Positions 7,224 to 15,797 of a stretch of 64,000 nt of DNA are shown in pieces. The notes beneath the pieces were generated by a model. The model was not told the origin of the DNA. It saw nothing but the letters and a program-made list of their open reading frames with translations, and made no database searches. The stretch is taken from the NCBI RefSeq assembly GCF_011634835.1, contig NZ_SIRP01000001.1, positions 1,085,078 through 1,149,077 on the forward strand, in the 5' to 3' direction. The translations under genes and the position numbers were made by a program. Positions within the stretch are counted from its first letter, which is position 1. The number at the start of each line of letters is the position of its first letter. The stretch comes from Isoptericola sp. BMS4 (GTDB lineage: Bacteria > Actinomycetota > Actinomycetes > Actinomycetales > Cellulomonadaceae).

Positions 7224-9629
7224 ATGTTCGTCACCACCCGCCGTACCGTGCTGCGACTCGGCGGCACAGCGTTCGCGACCGCACTGCTGGCCGATCTCGG
7301 CAGGCCCGCCCTGGCGACACCGCTCGCCGCGGGGGCCACCGGGACGGAGGCGCTGCGCGCCCGCTGGGTCGACGCGCTCACCGGCCGCGCCAACGTCGCC
7401 GCGTCGCCGGCGACGTTCGCCGACGCGATCGGCCGCCTGGACCGGGCCGCCGACGGGCTGCTCGCGCAGGTGAGCCCGACCCCGACACGGTTCTTCACCT
7501 CCCACGACTGGTCCGTGGGCGCGACCGAGATCGCGAGGTCGAACGAGATGCGCATGAACTACGTGCGCCTCGAGACGCTCGCCGTCGCCTGGGCGACGCC
7601 CGGCTCGCGGCACGAGGCGTCCGCCGAGGTGCTGGACACCATCACCACCGGTCTGGCCCACCTGCACTCGACCATCTACCACCCGGGGACGAGCTGGTGG
7701 GGCAACTGGTGGTCCTGGCTCATCGGCGTGACGAAGCCGCTCGCGAACGTCATGGCGATCGTGCGCGACGAGCTCTCGCAGGCGGAGGTCGACGACTACT
7801 GCGCGGCGATGGACCACTTCCTGCCGGACCGTGACCCGCGCCTGCAGATCCACCCGTCCGGGGTGCAGGAGTCCGAGGGCGCCAACCGGGTCGACATCTG
7901 CCAGGCGTACATCGTCCGGTCCATCGTGCAGCCCGACCCGACGCTGCTCCGCGCCGCCGTCGACGCGCTCAGCCCGACCTGGCAGTACGTCACCGAGGGC
8001 AACGGCTTCTACCGTGACGGCTCGTTCGTCCAGCACTCGACGATCCCGTACACGGGAACCTACGGGCTCGTGCTGCTGGGCGGGCTCGCCGAGCTGTTCG
8101 CGCTGCTCGCCGGCTCGTCGTTCGACGTCACCGACCCGAGCAGGAGCAACGTCACCGGCGTCGTGGAGGCGTCGTTCGCGCCGTTCGTGTTCAACGGCCA
8201 GATGATGGACGCCGTCCGTGGTCGTGCGGTCTCGCGGTACGCCGAGCGCAGCATCGACGACGGCAACCTGCTGATCGAGCACGTGCTGCGGCTCGCCGAG
8301 GCGGCGGACCCCGACACCGCAGCGCGGTGGCGTGGCCTGTGCCGGCAGTGGATCGAGTCCGACGACGCGGCCACCATCACCGACACGACGAACATCGTGC
8401 GCCTGGCCCTCGTGACCGAGCTGCTCCACTCGTCGGTGCCCGCCGTCGCCGACCCCACCGGCCCCCGCCACTTCCCGGCGATGGACCGGCTCGTGCACCG
8501 TGGCGCCGACGGCACGTGGGCGATGGCCGTGGCCATGTGCTCCGACCGCATCGCCTGGCACGAGGGCACCGGCGCCGAGAACTTCGAGGGCGTCCGCACG
8601 AGCCAGGGCATGACGTACCTCTACCTCGCGGACGACGACGACCACTACGACGACCACTTCTGGGCGACGTCCGACCTCACCGCGCCGCCCGGGACCACCG
8701 TCGACCTCACCCCGCTGCCGCCGAACCCCGAGGGCACGTGGGGCGAGGGCACCCCGGACAACGAGTGGACCGGCGGGGCCGTCCTCGGGGACGCCGGGCT
8801 GGCGGCCATGCACCTGGTCGGGCCCGGCGGCACGGGGCTCACGGCACGCAAGGTGTGGATCACGCTGCCGGACCGCGTGGTCGCGCTGGGCAGCGACATC
8901 GCCACCGGTAGCGACGGTGAGGTCCGCACGGTCGTGGAGCACCGGAACCTGGGGGAGTCGCCCCGGACGCTGCTGGTCGACGGCGCGGAGGTCACGACCG
9001 AGCGGACGGTGAGCGGGGCGCGCTGGGCGCACCTCGACGGGGTGGGCGGCTACCTGGTCCTCGAGGGCGGGGCGGACCTGGTCGCGGGCGTCGAGGAACG
9101 TGCGGGCACGTGGCAGCGCAACAACACCTCCACCGCGGCGGGGACGGGGGAGACGCGCCGCCGGCAGTACGGCACCCTCGCACTCACGCACGGCGCGGGC
9201 GCCGCGGTCGCCGGGGCCCGGTACGCGTACGCCGTGCTCCCGGGTGCGGATGCGACGCAGACGGCGGACGCGGCGCGCTCGCCGGGCGTCGAGGTGCTGC
9301 GCAACGACGACGGCGTGCAGGCGGTGCGCGCGCCGGGCCACCTGCTGGCCGCGGTGTTCTGGGCGGCCGGTGCCGTCGAGGACGTCTCGACCGACGGGCC
9401 GGCGTGCGTGCTCGTCCGCGACACTCCCGGCGTCACGCACGTGGCGGTCAGCGAGCCGACGCGAGCGCGGGACCTGGTCGTCCTGCGGGTCGCGGGCACG
9501 GCGGCGACCCGGGTCCGTGGCACCGACGCCGCGCGGGTCACGCTCGAGCGTGACGGTTCCGGTGTGCGTCTCACGATCGACACGCGCGACACGGCGGGCA
9601 CGACGATCGAGTTCGTGCTCGTGCGCTGA
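7224..9629 (+). CDS. Secreted polysaccharide lyase family 8 (hyaluronate/chondroitin/xanthan lyase type)
   Basis: An 801-residue exported lyase. The N-terminus MFVTTRRTVLRLGG is a twin-arginine type signal. An alpha/alpha toroid (about residues 40-380) is followed by beta-sandwich domains. The catalytic set of PL8 is present with the right spacing: Asn221 (GANRVD), His271 (QHSTIPYTGTYG), Tyr280 and Arg334. The Asn-His distance of 50, His-Tyr of 9 and Tyr-Arg of 54 match known chondroitin AC lyases. It would cleave a uronate-containing polysaccharide outside the cell by beta-elimination. An AAGGAG site precedes ATG 7224. With the sulfatase upstream, a sulfated glycosaminoglycan is an attractive substrate, but hyaluronan or xanthan cannot be excluded. 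Confidence 0.92.
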   Translation: MFVTTRRTVLRLGGTAFATALLADLGRPALATPLAAGATGTEALRARWVDALTGRANVAASPATFADAIGRLDRAADGLLAQVSPTPTRFFTSHDWSVGATEIARSNEMRMNYVRLETLAVAWATPGSRHEASAEVLDTITTGLAHLHSTIYHPGTSWWGNWWSWLIGVTKPLANVMAIVRDELSQAEVDDYCAAMDHFLPDRDPRLQIHPSGVQESEGANRVDICQAYIVRSIVQPDPTLLRAAVDALSPTWQYVTEGNGFYRDGSFVQHSTIPYTGTYGLVLLGGLAELFALLAGSSFDVTDPSRSNVTGVVEASFAPFVFNGQMMDAVRGRAVSRYAERSIDDGNLLIEHVLRLAEAADPDTAARWRGLCRQWIESDDAATITDTTNIVRLALVTELLHSSVPAVADPTGPRHFPAMDRLVHRGADGTWAMAVAMCSDRIAWHEGTGAENFEGVRTSQGMTYLYLADDDDHYDDHFWATSDLTAPPGTTVDLTPLPPNPEGTWGEGTPDNEWTGGAVLGDAGLAAMHLVGPGGTGLTARKVWITLPDRVVALGSDIATGSDGEVRTVVEHRNLGESPRTLLVDGAEVTTERTVSGARWAHLDGVGGYLVLEGGADLVAGVEERAGTWQRNNTSTAAGTGETRRRQYGTLALTHGAGAAVAGARYAYAVLPGADATQTADAARSPGVEVLRNDDGVQAVRAPGHLLAAVFWAAGAVEDVSTDGPACVLVRDTPGVTHVAVSEPTRARDLVVLRVAGTAATRVRGTDAARVTLERDGSGVRLTIDTRDTAGTTIEFVLVR

Positions 9630-9654
9630 CCGCGGGCAGGGGACGGCCCGCCAG

Positions 9655-9714
9655 GTCGGCACTCCGTTCCCAGGTCGGCAGGAATGTGTGCCGACCCGGG
9701 GACGGAGTGCCGAC
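9655..9714. terminator. Long hairpin between convergent genes
   Basis: Inverted repeat with 26-bp arms at 9655-9680 and 9689-9714 and an 8-base loop; one G-U type and one A-C mismatch only. It lies between the convergent lyase and kinase genes and probably ends transcription in both directions. No T-run follows, as is common in high-GC actinobacteria. Confidence 0.7.
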
Positions 9715-9728
9715 CCGACGCGGACAGC

Positions 9729-10349
9729 TCACAGCAGCGCGCGGACGTCGCGCTCCGCCTGGGCGGGGGAGGCGGCACGGCAGCCGAGGTCCGTCCACCG
9801 CCGCACGAGGGCGGGCTCGGCGCGGAGCAGGCCCCAGCCCCGGCGCAGCAGCGTGGGCAGCGGCTTGCGGGACTCCGCGACGTCGCGCAGCAGCCGGAAC
9901 CAGAACGTCACCAGCCGCGGCTGCGTGAGGCAGATGGCGTCCGCGAGGAAGCCCTCGGCGCGGCAGGCGGTGACGAGCTCGGCGGCGAAGATGCCTTCGG
10001 CGACGACGACCGGCGCGCCCGCGGTCTCGACGACGGCCGACCCCGTGCGCCGCGACGTCGGGATGTCGTACACGGGCACGTCGACGCGCCCCGTGCGGAC
10101 CACATCGCGCAGCGCGTCGAGCGCTCCCTCCCGGTCCCAGCTCGCCGGGTCGTCCCAGTCGACGATGCCGTAGCGCATCGGCATCCCGGGGTGGTCGACG
10201 TCGCGGTAGAAGTCGTCGAGGTTGATCACCGGCAGGCCGAGGCGGCGGGTGAGGGCCGTCTTGCCCGACCCGGACGGTCCCGTGAGCAGGACGATGCGGC
10301 GCTCCGGGCGGCGGGCGCCGGGCGGCACGTCGAAGAGGGCTTCGGACAC
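9729..10349 (-). CDS. Uridine kinase-like P-loop protein
   Basis: A 206-residue P-loop kinase. The Walker A motif GPSGSGKT is near residues 24-31, followed by the segment INLDDFYRDVDHPGMP typical of uridine kinases and the YDIPTSRR and VVAEGIF segments. It probably phosphorylates a nucleoside or a similar small molecule in the cytoplasm. The start is GTG 10349. It stands alone, facing away from the xylanase and convergent with the lyase gene. The 25-bp hairpin at 10366 lies just upstream of it. It is shorter and more divergent than canonical Udk, so the substrate is uncertain. Confidence 0.8.
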   Translation of the reverse strand: MSEALFDVPPGARRPERRIVLLTGPSGSGKTALTRRLGLPVINLDDFYRDVDHPGMPMRYGIVDWDDPASWDREGALDALRDVVRTGRVDVPVYDIPTSRRTGSAVVETAGAPVVVAEGIFAAELVTACRAEGFLADAICLTQPRLVTFWFRLLRDVAESRKPLPTLLRRGWGLLRAEPALVRRWTDLGCRAASPAQAERDVRALL

Positions 10350-10365
10350 GAGTGACCATTCTCCA

Positions 10366-10421
10366 CGAGGACAACCTGGCGGCCGTCACCCGTGGCGGTG
10401 ACGGCCGCCAGGTTGTCCTCG
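10366..10421. repeat. Perfect 25-bp inverted repeat in a divergent intergenic region
   Basis: Arms at 10366-10390 and 10397-10421 are exact reverse complements with a 6-base loop. The hairpin lies 17 bases upstream of the leftward kinase gene and upstream of the rightward xylanase, so it cannot be a simple terminator for either. It could be an RNA structure in a 5' leader, an insulator, or a REP-like element. Confidence 0.75.
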
Positions 10422-10446
10422 GCACCCAGGTCTAGTCATTGCGAAA

Positions 10447-10462
10447 ACGTTATCGACAACGT
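10447..10462. promoter_or_regulatory. LacI-type operator candidate upstream of xylanase
   Basis: ACGTTATCGACAACGT is a 16-bp sequence that is palindromic at 14 positions and centred on TCGA, in an AT-richer patch 73 bases before the xylanase ATG. The form fits operators of LacI-family regulators of polysaccharide genes. The cognate regulator is not identified. Confidence 0.5.
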
Positions 10463-10534
10463 TATCCTCCAGCCACGTCGGACCCGTCCGGCGGCTCGCC
10501 CGAGCCGTCGGGAACCGATCGGAGAGGAACAACG

Positions 10535-11689
10535 ATGTCCCATTCCACCAGCACGACGAGGGCGGCCGGCGTCGCGGCGGCGGTCGCCGTCCTCGCCCTC
10601 GCCGTCCCCGCGGCCCAGGCCGACCCGTCCGGGCCCACCCTGCGCTCCGAGGCGCCGCGCGACCTCGAGATCGGCAGCGCCGTGTGGGGCCAGAACGAGC
10701 TGCTCGACCACGACCGCAAGGCCCCGACCGAGTTCCAGCGCCTCCTCGGGGCGGAGTTCGGCTCGCTCACGCCCGAGAACGACATGAAGTGGGCGGAGAT
10801 CCACCCCGAGCCGGACGTCTACGACTTCTCGGGCGCGGACGCCGTCGTGGCGTTCGCGAAGGCTCACGGCCAGGAGGTGCGCGGGCACACGCTGCTGTGG
10901 CACAGCCAGAACCCGCAGTGGGTCACCGACGCCGCCGCCACCTGGACCTGCGCCGAGGCGCGCGACGTCCTCGAGGACCACGTCCGCACCGTCGTCGGCC
11001 GCTACGCCGGCGAGATCTACGAGTGGGACGTGGTCAACGAGGTCATGCAGGACACGTGGGACGCCGGCGGCGTGCGCCTGCGCACCGAGGCGAACCCCTT
11101 CCTCGCGGCGTGCTCGGACGACCCGGTGGGCCTCATCGGCGACGTCTTCCGGTGGGCGCACGAGGCGGACCCCGAGGCGCTGCTCTTCATGAACGACTAC
11201 AACGCCGAGGGCGTCAACGCCAAGACGGACGCCTACTACGCGCTGGCCCAGGAGCTGCTCGCCGACGGCGCGCCGCTGCAGGGCTTCGGCGCGCAGAGCC
11301 ACCTCAGCCTCCAGTACGGCTTCGACGAGTCGATGCAGGCGAACTTCGAGCGGTTCGCCGACCTCGGGCTGAAGGTCGCCGTCACGGAGGCCGACGTCCG
11401 CATGCCCCTCGGTGAGGACGGCGAGCCGACGGCCGAGCAGATCGCACTGCAGGCCGAGCGGTACGACGGGCTGCTCCAGGCGTGCCTGAACGTCTCCGCC
11501 TGCACCAGCTTCACGGTCTGGGGCTTCGACGACGGACGGTCCTGGGTCCCTGGCGTCTTCGACGAGGGCTACGCCACGATCATGACCGAGGACTTCGAGA
11601 AGAAGCCGTCGTACGTCGCGCTGCTCGACGGCCTCACCGACGCCACGCCGGGCACGTCCCCGCGCACGCCGCCGGGCCTGAGCTCGTAG
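10535..11689 (+). CDS. Secreted GH10 endo-1,4-beta-xylanase
   Basis: Secreted xylanase of 384 residues hydrolysing internal beta-1,4 links of xylan with retention. A signal peptide (about residues 1-33, ending PAAQA) precedes a single GH10 TIM barrel. The acid/base Glu169 is in WDVVNE and the nucleophile Glu285 in VTEAD; TPENDMKW, HTLLWHSQ and WGFDD are also typical. No carbohydrate-binding module is present, and the C-terminus ends in a short Thr/Pro-rich tail. ATG 10535 has a GGAGAGG site. The upstream palindrome suggests sugar-responsive repression. The gene is monocistronic, ended by the hairpin at 11703. Confidence 0.96.
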   Translation: MSHSTSTTRAAGVAAAVAVLALAVPAAQADPSGPTLRSEAPRDLEIGSAVWGQNELLDHDRKAPTEFQRLLGAEFGSLTPENDMKWAEIHPEPDVYDFSGADAVVAFAKAHGQEVRGHTLLWHSQNPQWVTDAAATWTCAEARDVLEDHVRTVVGRYAGEIYEWDVVNEVMQDTWDAGGVRLRTEANPFLAACSDDPVGLIGDVFRWAHEADPEALLFMNDYNAEGVNAKTDAYYALAQELLADGAPLQGFGAQSHLSLQYGFDESMQANFERFADLGLKVAVTEADVRMPLGEDGEPTAEQIALQAERYDGLLQACLNVSACTSFTVWGFDDGRSWVPGVFDEGYATIMTEDFEKKPSYVALLDGLTDATPGTSPRTPPGLSS

Positions 11690-11702
11690 GACCTGTCACC
11701 GG

Positions 11703-11740
11703 GACGGCGGCGTGCGGGCACGGGCCCGCACGCCGCCGTC
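11703..11740. terminator. Bidirectional terminator hairpin
   Basis: Perfect 17-bp inverted repeat (11703-11719 with 11724-11740) with a 4-base loop, placed between the convergent xylanase and lutC genes. Confidence 0.75.
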
Positions 11741-11747
11741 GTCGTGC

Positions 11748-12470
11748 TCAGGGGCCCGGCGGGACGAGCAGCACGTGCAGGGTGCGCGGGCCGTGCACGC
11801 CCTCGACGCGGTCGAGCTCGATGTCCGACGTCGCGCTGGGCCCGGAGATCCAGGTGAGCGGCCGCTCGGGGTGCTCGCCGAGGAGCCTGACGGCCTCGGG
11901 CACGGTCTGCACCACCTGGTCGGCCCGCACGACGCACAGGTGCACGTCGGGCACCAGCGAGATCGCCCGCCGGCCCTGGTCCGGCGCGCCGTCGAGCACG
12001 ATCGTGCCGGTCTCGGAGATCGCGACCCGTGCGGCGGTGACGACGGCGTCCACGGCGTCCAGCTCCGACGCGGCGAGCGGCTCCTCGCGCGAGTCGCGCA
12101 CGACCTCGGCGACGCCGTCCAGCGCCGTCAGCCACGCGCCGTCGAGCCCGGCGGGCACCACCATCCGCGGGGAGTTGTCAGGCTCTGCGCGGCGTATACC
12201 TCGCGCTGAGTCTGACAACTCGGCGAGCAGCGCGGGGATCTCCGCCTCGGTGACGCGGTGCACGTGCGCCTTGTAGTCCTCCAGCCGGTCGACGAGCTGG
12301 TCGAGGACCTCGGCGGAGCCCGGCGCGTGCTCGCCCGCGGGGCGGTACTCCCGGGGCACCGGCGCCGGCTGGGGACGGGAGCCGACCCGGCCGGACGGCG
12401 TCGTGCCGCTGCCGGAGGCGCCCAGCGCGGCGCGCACGCGGGCGAGGACGTCGGTGCGGGCGTCGGTCAT
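11748..12470 (-). CDS. lutC: Lactate utilization protein C (LUD domain)
   Basis: LutC subunit of the LutABC L-lactate oxidation system, 240 residues. The LUD-domain core is visible in VAISETGTIVLDG, HLCVVRADQVVQTVPEA and WISGPSATSDIELDRVEGVHGP. The ATG at 12470 overlaps the stop of lutB. Residues of about 84-100 ([17 protein letters not shown]) are encoded entirely by a 50-bp palindromic element at 12172-12221, which is inserted in frame in a region before the LUD core. The gene therefore appears functional but carries an extra peptide. Confidence 0.92.
   Translation of the reverse strand: MTDARTDVLARVRAALGASGSGTTPSGRVGSRPQPAPVPREYRPAGEHAPGSAEVLDQLVDRLEDYKAHVHRVTEAEIPALLAELSDSARGIRRAEPDNSPRMVVPAGLDGAWLTALDGVAEVVRDSREEPLAASELDAVDAVVTAARVAISETGTIVLDGAPDQGRRAISLVPDVHLCVVRADQVVQTVPEAVRLLGEHPERPLTWISGPSATSDIELDRVEGVHGPRTLHVLLVPPGP
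12172..12221 (-). repeat. 50-bp palindromic element inside lutC (copy 1 of 4)
   Basis: Near-perfect palindrome with terminal repeats GAGTTGTCAG and CTGACAACTC. Read on the lutC strand it encodes [17 protein letters not shown] in frame. The same termini, exact length and same translated frame recur at 36145, 36205 and 40304. See the finding on in-frame palindromes. Confidence 0.9.
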
Positions 12471-14029
12471 CGGGCGTCCTCCTCGGGCTCGGCCGGTGCG
12501 GCGTCGTGCTCGCCCGCCCACCACTGCCGGAACGTGCGCGCGGGCGGGGCGGGCAGGTCCCGCGACCGCGTCCAGCCGGAGGCCGGCGGGGGAGCGGTCG
12601 AGATCATGTGGTCCCGCCCGCCCAGGCCGCGGCCCAGCGTGGCCGCCTTCCCGGCGAGCGCGAACCGGCCGCCGTCGGCCATCACCCACGACGCCGCCTT
12701 CATCGCGGCCGCCCACGGGTCGGTGCCGCGGCGCGACCGGTCCGCGTCGACCTCGCGGGCGCGCAGGTCCACGAGGATCGACGGGATGTCGATCTTCACC
12801 GGGCACACGTCGTAGCAGGCGCCGCACAGGGTCGACGCGTACGGCAGCGACGCGTTGACGTCGTCGTGCCCGGACACGCCGCCCGAGGACGCGGTGAGCT
12901 GGGGCGTGAGGATCGCGCCGATCGGGCCGGGGTACACCGACCCGTACGCGTGGCCGCCCACCCGCTCGTACACGGGGCACACGTTGAGGCAGGCCGAGCA
13001 GCGGATGCAGTGCAGCGCGCTGCGCCCGACCTCGTCGGCCAGGACGTCGGTGCGGCCGTTGTCGAGCAGCACCAGGTGGAACTCGCTCGGCCCGTCACCC
13101 TCCGTCACGCCCGTCCACATCGACGTGTACGGGTTCATGCGCTCGCCGGTCGACGACCGGGGCAGGAGCTGCAGGAAGACCTCCAGGTCGTCGAACGTCG
13201 GCACGAGCTTCTCGATGCCCATCACGGTCACGAGCGTCTCGGGCAGCGTGAGGCACATGCGCCCGTTGCCCTCCGACTCCACGACGGCGAGCGTGCCGGA
13301 GTCGGCGACGGCGAAGTTGGCGCCGCTCACCGCGACCTTCGCGGACAGGAACTTGCGCCGCAGGTGCGCGCGGGCCGCCATCGCGAGCTCGCGCGGCACG
13401 TCGGACAGGTCGGGCGGGGCGTCGCCCATGCGGGCGAGGAAGATGTCGCGGATCTCGGACCGGTTGCGGTGGATCGCGGGCACGAGGATGTGCGACGGCA
13501 TGTCGTCGGCGAGCTGCACGATGAGCTCGGCCAGGTCCGTCTCGATCGCCGCGACGCCCTCGTCCGCCAGTGCCTCGTTGAGCCCGATCTCCTGGGTGGC
13601 CATGGACTTGACCTTGACGACCTCGTCGGCGCCCTTGGCCTTCGCGATGTCGGCGACGATCCGGTTGGCCTCCGCCGCGTCGCGCGCCCAGTGCACGACG
13701 CCGCCGCGTGCGGTGACGTTCTCCTCGAGCTGCTGGAGCAGCTCGGGCAGGTTCGCCATGACCTGATCCTTGACCGCGGAGCCGGCGTCGCGCAGCGCCT
13801 CCCAGTCGGGCACCTCGCCGACGACGGAGGCCCGCTTGGCGCGGATGACCTGCGTCGCGTGGCCGAGGTTGCGGCGCAGCTGGTCGTTCGTGAGCGTCTG
13901 CCGCGCGGCGGCGGGGAACGCGTCGCCCCAGCGCAGCGGGGTGTCCGGGTGCGGGACGGGGCCGAACGGCTCGTCGGGGGCGTCGGGGTTCCGGCCGCGG
14001 ACGCCGGGCAGGCCGAGGAACGTGCTCAT
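12467..14029 (-). CDS. lutB: Lactate utilization iron-sulfur protein LutB
   Basis: Iron-sulfur subunit of L-lactate oxidation, 520 residues: an N-terminal LUD-type domain and two [4Fe-4S] motifs, CIRCSACLNVCP (about residues 340-351) and CGACYDVCP (about 399-407). It passes electrons between LutC and LutA in the LutABC complex. ATG 14029 overlaps the lutA stop, and its own stop overlaps the lutC start (ATGA both times), so the three subunits are translationally coupled. Length and domain order are as expected for LutB. Confidence 0.95.
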   Translation of the reverse strand: MSTFLGLPGVRGRNPDAPDEPFGPVPHPDTPLRWGDAFPAAARQTLTNDQLRRNLGHATQVIRAKRASVVGEVPDWEALRDAGSAVKDQVMANLPELLQQLEENVTARGGVVHWARDAAEANRIVADIAKAKGADEVVKVKSMATQEIGLNEALADEGVAAIETDLAELIVQLADDMPSHILVPAIHRNRSEIRDIFLARMGDAPPDLSDVPRELAMAARAHLRRKFLSAKVAVSGANFAVADSGTLAVVESEGNGRMCLTLPETLVTVMGIEKLVPTFDDLEVFLQLLPRSSTGERMNPYTSMWTGVTEGDGPSEFHLVLLDNGRTDVLADEVGRSALHCIRCSACLNVCPVYERVGGHAYGSVYPGPIGAILTPQLTASSGGVSGHDDVNASLPYASTLCGACYDVCPVKIDIPSILVDLRAREVDADRSRRGTDPWAAAMKAASWVMADGGRFALAGKAATLGRGLGGRDHMISTAPPPASGWTRSRDLPAPPARTFRQWWAGEHDAAPAEPEEDAR

Positions 14030-14844
14030 CGGGCCGCCTCCGTGGTCGTCGCGGGCCTGCTCTCGCGGGAGAACGTGTGTGCCGGCAACGGGGTCGGGTC
14101 CTCGCGGGTCGACGCGAGGATCTCGGCCAGGTGCAGCACGCCGACGCCGGACGACTGCCGCGACAGCCCGCCGCCGATGTGCATGAGGCAGGACATGTCC
14201 CCGGCGGCGAGCACCTCGGCCCCGGTGGAGCGGACGTGCGCCGTCTTGTCGGCGAGCATCGCCGACGACGTGTCCGCGTTCTTCAGGGCGAACGTGCCGC
14301 CGAACCCGCAGCACGAGTCCGCGGCCGGGAGCTCGACGAGGTCGATGCCCGTCACCGCCCGCAGCAGGCGCAGGGGCCGGTCGCCCACGTGCAGCATCCG
14401 CAGCGAGTGGCAGGTGGGGTGGTAGGTGACGTGGTGGGGGAACCAGGCGCCGACGTCGGTGAGCCCGAGCACGTCGACCAGCAGCTCGGACAGCTCGTAC
14501 GTCTTCGCGGCGACCGCCTCCGCCGTCGTCGCCAGGTCGTCGTGGCCCTCGCGGCGGCAGACCATGCCGTGCTGGTGGCGCACCGACCCGGTGCAGGAGC
14601 CGGACGGGATCACGACGGCGTCCCACTCGCCGTCAGCCACGGGAGCGAAGGTCTCCACGTGGTTGCGGATCACCGGGACCGCCTCGCGGAAGTACCCGGT
14701 GTTGACGTGCATCTGCCCGCAGCATGCCTGCCCCGCCGGGAAGACGACCTCGTGGCCGAGGCGCTCGAGCAGCCGCACGGTGGCGCGCGGCGCTCCGGGG
14801 AAGAGGGTGTCGGCGAGACAGGTGGCGGCGAGAGCGATACGCAT
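14026..14844 (-). CDS. lutA: Lactate utilization protein LutA (CCG-domain)
   Basis: LutA subunit of 272 residues with two cysteine-rich CCG domains: GQACCGQMHVNTGY near residue 40 and DSCCGFGGTF near 185, which in this family bind iron-sulfur clusters. It is the first gene of the leftward lutABC operon. ATG 14844 has an AGGAG site eight bases upstream. It is divergent from a FadR-type regulator gene with a candidate operator between them. Confidence 0.95.
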   Translation of the reverse strand: MRIALAATCLADTLFPGAPRATVRLLERLGHEVVFPAGQACCGQMHVNTGYFREAVPVIRNHVETFAPVADGEWDAVVIPSGSCTGSVRHQHGMVCRREGHDDLATTAEAVAAKTYELSELLVDVLGLTDVGAWFPHHVTYHPTCHSLRMLHVGDRPLRLLRAVTGIDLVELPAADSCCGFGGTFALKNADTSSAMLADKTAHVRSTGAEVLAAGDMSCLMHIGGGLSRQSSGVGVLHLAEILASTREDPTPLPAHTFSRESRPATTTEAAR

Positions 14845-14952
14845 ACGACTCCTCGGAGCTGCTGCTCGATGGTTCGTCCAGCAGTGGCGTGGTCCAGCAT
14901 GGCGGGGCCCGGCCGGCGGTGCCACGGGGACGCCGGTGCCCCGTCGCACGTG

Positions 14953-14963
14953 TGGCCAGACCA
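14953..14963. promoter_or_regulatory. FadR/GntR-type operator candidate
   Basis: TGGCCAGACCA differs by one base from the TGGTCNGACCA form bound by FadR-subfamily regulators such as LldR/LutR. It sits between divergent lutA and the GntR gene, 63 bases before the latter. Confidence 0.5.
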
Positions 14964-15025
14964 CTGCCGAGGACTGTACCCGATGAGGTCAGGCCACAGG
15001 GAGCCCGGGCGACTACGCTGGGCCG

Positions 15026-15772
15026 GTGCGCACCCACGAACGCGTCCTGGCCCACCTCGAGGACGGCATCGCCGCCGGGCGGTGGCCGCTCGGTGCGCGC
15101 CTGCCCGGTGAGCGGGCCCTGGCGGAGGAGCTCGGGGTCTCCCGCCCCTCGGTCCGTGAGGCGATGCGCATCCTCGAGGCGCTGGGCATCGTCCGCAGCG
15201 GGGTCGGCTCCGGGCCCGACGCCGGCGCGATCGTCATCGACCGCCCCGCGGCCGGCCTCGGTACCGCGGTGCGGCTGCACGTCGCGACCGGCACGCTGCC
15301 GGTCGGCGACGTCGTCGCGACCCGGGCGGCCCTCGAGACGTGGGCCATGCGCCAGGCCGCGGGCCGGGTCGTCGCGGCCTCGCCGCTCCTGCCCGACGAG
15401 CCGACGCCGCCCGGCGTGCCCCAGGCGCGCCTGGTCGAGGCACGGCGCCTGCTGGCCGCCATGGACGACCCGGCGCTCGCGGTGGGTGACTTCATCGCGC
15501 TCGACCAGGACTTCCACCTCGAGCTGGTGCGGCTCGCGGAGAACCAGCTGGTCGAGGCGATCCTCGGCGGCCTGCGGTCCGCCATCGGCTCGTACGTCGC
15601 GGACGGCGCCGAGCGGCTGCCGTCCTGGTCGGCGACGGCGGTGCGGCTCTGCGGCGAGCACGCCGAGATCCTCGACGCGGTGGCCACCGGGGACGCCGAG
15701 GGGGCGGAGCGCGCGGCGCACCGGCACATCTGGGGCTTCTACGCCGAGACGGGCCTCGCCGCCGCGCAGTGA
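15026..15772 (+). CDS. GntR/FadR-family regulator, probable lactate operon regulator
   Basis: A 248-residue regulator: winged-helix HTH (about residues 3-68, with LAEELGVSRPSVREAMRILEALG) and an all-helical FCD effector domain (about 85-235, with the DQDFHLELVRLAEN segment carrying metal-ligand type Asp and His). It probably senses L-lactate and controls the divergent lutABC operon. The start is GTG 15026, with a TACGCT -10 box ending six bases before it, so the transcript is probably leaderless; no ribosome binding site is present. Confidence 0.9.
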   Translation: MRTHERVLAHLEDGIAAGRWPLGARLPGERALAEELGVSRPSVREAMRILEALGIVRSGVGSGPDAGAIVIDRPAAGLGTAVRLHVATGTLPVGDVVATRAALETWAMRQAAGRVVAASPLLPDEPTPPGVPQARLVEARRLLAAMDDPALAVGDFIALDQDFHLELVRLAENQLVEAILGGLRSAIGSYVADGAERLPSWSATAVRLCGEHAEILDAVATGDAEGAERAAHRHIWGFYAETGLAAAQ

Positions 15773-15797
15773 GCGCGGGGCGACGCGGGGGAGAGCG

